NCBI GenBank assembly: GCA_010365205.1
Contig: JAAFGU010000130.1
Span: forward strand, 1-6,715
DNA length: 6,715 nucleotides
Reading direction: 5' to 3'
Source of the DNA: Aromatoleum sp.
GTDB lineage: Bacteria > Pseudomonadota > Gammaproteobacteria > Burkholderiales > Casimicrobiaceae
The position numbers and the translations under genes were made by a program. Positions within the stretch are counted from its first letter, which is position 1, and each line of letters begins with the position of its first letter. The notes under the pieces were generated by a model. The model was not told the DNA's origin. It did no database searches and was given only the letters and a program-made list of their open reading frames with translations. Below, one piece after another: positions 5,255 to 6,715 of this stretch.

Positions 5255-6715
5255 CTAAATGGCGGCTGCGGCTTCTCGTATCCGGCCCAGGCACTGCGCA
5301 AGCGCAGCGGCAAATTGAGGACCCTGCGCGTCGAGCGCCTCGCGATGTCCGGCGCTGACCTCGTAACGCTCCACACGTCCGGTGAAGACGCGGAGCAAAT
5401 CGTCCTGGTTGGACGTCACGATGCGCGCGCGACTGGACAGCATGAACACCGGGCCGTCGTACGCCCGCGGCCGGTAATGTGTGATCGCCTCTTCGAAGGC
5501 CTGAGCGGTCCGGACGGATGCCTTCAGGTACGCCGAATCGTCGATGGACGCAACGATGACGCCGTCTTGCTGGATGCGTCGCAGCCGCCTCAGGATTCCA
5601 TCTTCGGTGAGGGCCGAATCGGGCATCGCGAACGCAATGGACGGAGGATCGAGCAACAGCAGCGGCAGGACCGATTCCCCGGCGACGCGCAACGCACGCG
5701 CCATTTCCATTGCGATGAATCCGCCGATGCATAGGGCGCCGAGAAAGTAGGGCCCGCGGGGGCAGACCTTGCGCATCTCCTGCACGTAGTCCTCGGCCAT
5801 CTCTTCGATCGACGAATGCGGCGCGTGCAACCCGTCCACCCCCCGGGCCTGGAATGCCCAAACGGGTTGGTCGCTTCCCAACAACCCCAGGAAGTGCGGA
5901 CTCACAAGCACCTGCGGAAGCCTGCCGTGAACGAGGAACAGCGGCGGGGTGCTCCCGCCCTCCTGCAGCGGGACAATCACCGGCGACGGGCGCGCGACCC
6001 CGGACGCCGCGGCGCGCTGACGCCGGATGGCCGAAGCCGCAGCAGCCACCGTTGCGTTTCGGTGAAAGTTCTCGACCTCCACCCCGAACGTCTCGAGCAG
6101 TCGGTTCTGCAAATCCGCGAAGAGCAGCGAATCGGCGCCCAGCACGAAGAAATCGTCATGCCGATCCACGGTCGCGCGCTTCAGCACGCGCTGGAAGATC
6201 CCGGCGATCGCCATTTCCAGCTCGTCCTGGGGCGGCTCGACGCGAGCGTCGACCGCGGTCTTCGCCGGCTCGAGTGCCGCGAGGGCCATGCGATCGATCT
6301 TGCCCGTCGCGGTCAGCGGCAGCGCCTTGAGGAACTGAAAGGCGCTTGGCAGCATGTACGGCGGAACAAGGGTCGCTAGCCGGTTGCGAATGGCGGCAGG
6401 GTCCGGGCGCCCCGGGGGGCCGACCACCACGTAAGCGACGAGCCGGTCCGCGTCCAACCCCTCGGCGGTGGCCGAGGCGAGAACGGCGGCCTTCTGAATA
6501 CCGGGGCATGCGGCCATCGCCGCTTCGACTTCCATAAGATCGACCGAGTGTCCGCGAATCTTGACCCGGCTGCCCAGCCGGCCGATGAAGTGCAGATTTC
6601 CGTCATCGTCGATACGCCCCAAGTCACCGCTGACGTAGCACCGCGCGTCGGGATCGTTCGGATCCGGGGGGAAGGCGACGGCATCGAGTTCGGGGCGGTT
6701 CCAGTAGCCGGGGCT
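5255..6715 (-). CDS. Nonribosomal peptide synthetase C-terminus: A (end) - PCP - thioesterase, cut by window
   Basis: The last 486 residues of an NRPS-type enzyme; the rest lies beyond the right edge. Numbering from the edge, adenylation motifs are A6-like SPGYWNRPEL (1-10), A7 YVSGDLGRID (27-36), A8 GRLGSRVKIRG (45-55) and A10 TATGKIDR with catalytic K139. The carrier protein has DDFFVLGADSL with the phosphopantetheine site S196. The thioesterase starts near PPLFLVHG and has the nucleophile region FLGALCIGG with C329, then D356 (LLLLDPPS) and H457 (SAGHREAL), a complete Cys-Asp-His triad instead of Ser-Asp-His. A8 has G48 where Asp is usual. The frame is open to the edge; the TTG at 6622 lies within motif A7 and is not a start. 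The thioesterase would release the product from the carrier. The substrate-specificity pocket is outside the window, so the product is unknown. Confidence 0.93.
   Translation of the reverse strand, partial: SPGYWNRPELDAVAFPPDPNDPDARCYVSGDLGRIDDDGNLHFIGRLGSRVKIRGHSVDLMEVEAAMAACPGIQKAAVLASATAEGLDADRLVAYVVVGPPGRPDPAAIRNRLATLVPPYMLPSAFQFLKALPLTATGKIDRMALAALEPAKTAVDARVEPPQDELEMAIAGIFQRVLKRATVDRHDDFFVLGADSLLFADLQNRLLETFGVEVENFHRNATVAAAASAIRRQRAAASGVARPSPVIVPLQEGGSTPPLFLVHGRLPQVLVSPHFLGLLGSDQPVWAFQARGVDGLHAPHSSIEEMAEDYVQEMRKVCPRGPYFLGALCIGGFIAMEMARALRVAGESVLPLLLLDPPSIAFAMPDSALTEDGILRRLRRIQQDGVIVASIDDSAYLKASVRTAQAFEEAITHYRPRAYDGPVFMLSSRARIVTSNQDDLLRVFTGRVERYEVSAGHREALDAQGPQFAAALAQCLGRIREAAAAI

Noticed and set aside
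6620..6622. TTG as the start of the NRPS-like protein
   Set aside because: The TTG encodes the Leu of the A7 motif GDLGRID, and the preceding codons to the window edge encode further adenylation-domain sequence, so the gene simply continues out of the window.

Overview
The window is GC-rich (codon third positions are mostly G or C) and gene-dense, and it looks like a betaproteobacterial chromosome segment, probably Burkholderiales-like. The main evidence is the AmtB with an Ala/Pro-rich N-terminal linker and a long periplasmic loop, and the dapF - DUF484 - xerC gene order. The assignment is by inference; no rRNA or other taxonomic marker is present. Both window ends cut through genes.

Layout. 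Positions 1-1380 (+) hold an ammonium channel amtB without its first codons. It is followed by a 315-base gap containing a strong intrinsic terminator, a second perfect hairpin, a TACAAT promoter element and a 26-codon ORF. That ORF starts like glutamate-cysteine ligase (gshA), and its stop codon overlaps the GTG start of a DinB-family gene (1696-2217, +). The DinB gene meets xerC tail to tail, the two stop codons sharing the palindrome CTAG. From 2214 to 5171 (-) lies a compact operon, read right to left: a LEA type 2 lipoprotein, dapF, a DUF484/GAF protein and xerC. From 5255 to the right edge (-) is the C-terminal end of a nonribosomal peptide synthetase: the end of an adenylation domain, a carrier protein and a thioesterase.

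How the genes relate. amtB imports ammonium and is normally controlled by a PII protein encoded upstream, outside this window. The dapF-DUF484-xerC block is a widely conserved housekeeping cluster linking meso-diaminopimelate/lysine synthesis with chromosome dimer resolution. The NRPS end is on the same strand just upstream of this block, with an 83-base gap and a T-tract between them, so a secondary-metabolism locus appears to abut core genes.

Most interesting points: the thioesterase has Cys in place of the usual nucleophilic Ser; the adenylation-domain hinge position (normally Asp in motif A8) is Gly; and the gshA-like start plus its expression signals now sits directly in front of dinB, suggesting a deletion or replacement at a normally conserved amtB-gshA junction. 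No CRISPR array, tRNA, rRNA, IS element or phage module was seen.
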